Of a DNA stretch of 64,000 bases, positions 63,366-64,000 are shown piece after piece. Location of the stretch: the NCBI GenBank assembly GCA_024707145.1, contig JANQAI010000005.1, positions 186,001-250,000 of the forward strand, written 5' to 3'. A program made the position numbers and the translations under genes. Each line of letters begins with the position of its first letter. Position 1 is the stretch's first letter. Below the pieces are notes generated by a model that saw only the letters and a program-made list of their open reading frames with translations, ran no database searches and had not been told where the DNA came from. Source of the stretch: Magnetospirillum sp. (GTDB taxonomy: Bacteria > Pseudomonadota > Alphaproteobacteria > Rhodospirillales > Magnetospirillaceae).

Positions 63366-63620
63366 CGCCTCAATACCTTCAAGCCGGCCCGGAACGGGCG
63401 TCGGCGGTGAGAATGCTACGACCGCCAGCCGGCGGCAAGCCGCCATTTCATTGCCAGTCGCCGCCGGTCTGTTGCACATCCGCCACAGTGCGGGGGTTTC
63501 GACACATTCTAGCCCGTCCGTTGCTTGACTTGCCACCTTCGACGTGGCGAGATCGGCACCGTTCGTTCATTTGGATAGCGGATGTGGTCTCGCATCCCCG
63601 TGCCAAAGAGAGGAGATAAC

Positions 63621-64000
63621 ATGAAGAAGGTTCTTATCGCCAGCACCGCGCTGGTCGCCGCGACCATGCTGTCGGCCGGCACTGCCTCGGCTTCCGAGAA
63701 GATCAAGCTGAATCTGGGCGGCTTCTCCAAGTGGTTCGTCGTCGGCGCCTGGCAGGACGACAACTATCAGGCCGGCGACAACAGCGCCACCGCCACCGGC
63801 CAGAAGGACTACAACAACGTCGACGTCAAGGCCGACAACGAGATCTTCTTCGGTGGCTCGACCACCCTGGACAACGGCCTGAAGGTCGGCGTCGACGTCC
63901 AGCTGGAAGCCGGCGGCAACCACCAGGGCAGCGACTCGGCCGACCTCATCGACGAGTCCTACATCTGGATCGAGGGTGGCTTCGGTAAGTTCATCATCGG
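63621..64000 (+). CDS. Gram-negative porin, 5' part (runs off the window)
   Basis: The ATG at 63621 has AGAGGAGATAAC in front, a very strong ribosome site. The first 24 residues (MKKVLIASTALVAATMLSAG, TASA) form a classical Sec signal with cleavage after ASA. The mature start SEKIKLNLGGFSKWFVVGAW and later LDNGLKVGVDVQLEAGGNHQ show the alternating pattern of outer-membrane beta strands, with DESYIWIEGGFGKFIIG as in the porin_4/alphaproteobacterial porin family. About 126 residues are visible; the rest lies beyond 64000. The 255-base upstream region (63366-63620) should contain its promoter. Confidence 0.88.
   Translation, partial: MKKVLIASTALVAATMLSAGTASASEKIKLNLGGFSKWFVVGAWQDDNYQAGDNSATATGQKDYNNVDVKADNEIFFGGSTTLDNGLKVGVDVQLEAGGNHQGSDSADLIDESYIWIEGGFGKFII

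Noticed and set aside
1..64000. CRISPR arrays, insertion sequences, transposases, rRNA operons
   Set aside because: I saw no regularly spaced repeats, transposase-like proteins or rRNA sequence.

Overview
The window reads as chromosome of a high-GC alphaproteobacterium, most likely a Rhodospirillales member such as Magnetospirillum. The basis is the right-hand backbone: a 180-kDa-class NAD-glutamate dehydrogenase, a DUF1674/SdhAF4 protein, the block DUF3576 - leuS - lptE - holA, HtpX and a porin. The genus is inferred from family knowledge and was not tested by any search.

Layout. 1-6.5 kb: a carbamoyltransferase remnant, a WaaE-type glycosyltransferase, a WecA/MraY-type sugar-phosphate transferase (minus strand), an O-antigen ligase/polymerase, a GT4 enzyme and a CapD/WbpM-type 4,6-dehydratase. 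6.6-10.1 kb: purH facing an asparagine-synthase-type amidotransferase (asnB), with a shared hairpin between them. 10.4-14.1 kb: manC, gmd and a gmd-like paralogue (GDP-mannose and GDP-6-deoxyhexose supply). 14.2-18.1 kb (minus): aldehyde dehydrogenase, PtmA-like SDR, KdsC-like phosphatase and NeuB-like synthase, a candidate nonulosonic-acid operon. 18.1-18.6 kb: AT-rich intergenic region. 18.6-24.8 kb: rfbF, rfbG, C-methyltransferase, RfbC-like epimerase, NeuD/PglD-like acyltransferase, CmcI-like methyltransferase and DegT aminotransferase, a candidate pathway to a CDP-linked, C-methyl-branched, N-acylated amino sugar. 24.8-40.9 kb: transferases, methyltransferases, a Wzm/Wzt-type ABC exporter, an SGNH-like protein, a NeuA-like cytidylyltransferase and a transketolase. 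40.9-52.3 kb (minus): Wzx-type flippase, GT4 enzymes, FkbM methyltransferase, a polytopic membrane protein, two methyltransferases, a DPM1-type GT2 and a second asnB. 52.5-64 kb: ordinary backbone genes.

Together, roughly 0-52 kb is one large surface-polysaccharide (O-antigen/capsule) locus, interrupted only by purH. It makes several activated sugars (GDP-, CDP- and CMP-linked), assembles them on undecaprenyl phosphate, and has parts of both an ABC-transporter route and a Wzx/ligase route. Patches of low GC point to mosaic acquisition.

At least eleven genes carry a single-base frameshift, usually in a short homopolymer. They include leuS and holA, which should be essential. The simplest reading is residual indel error in the assembly, so the affected genes are annotated at full intended length with the shift marked.
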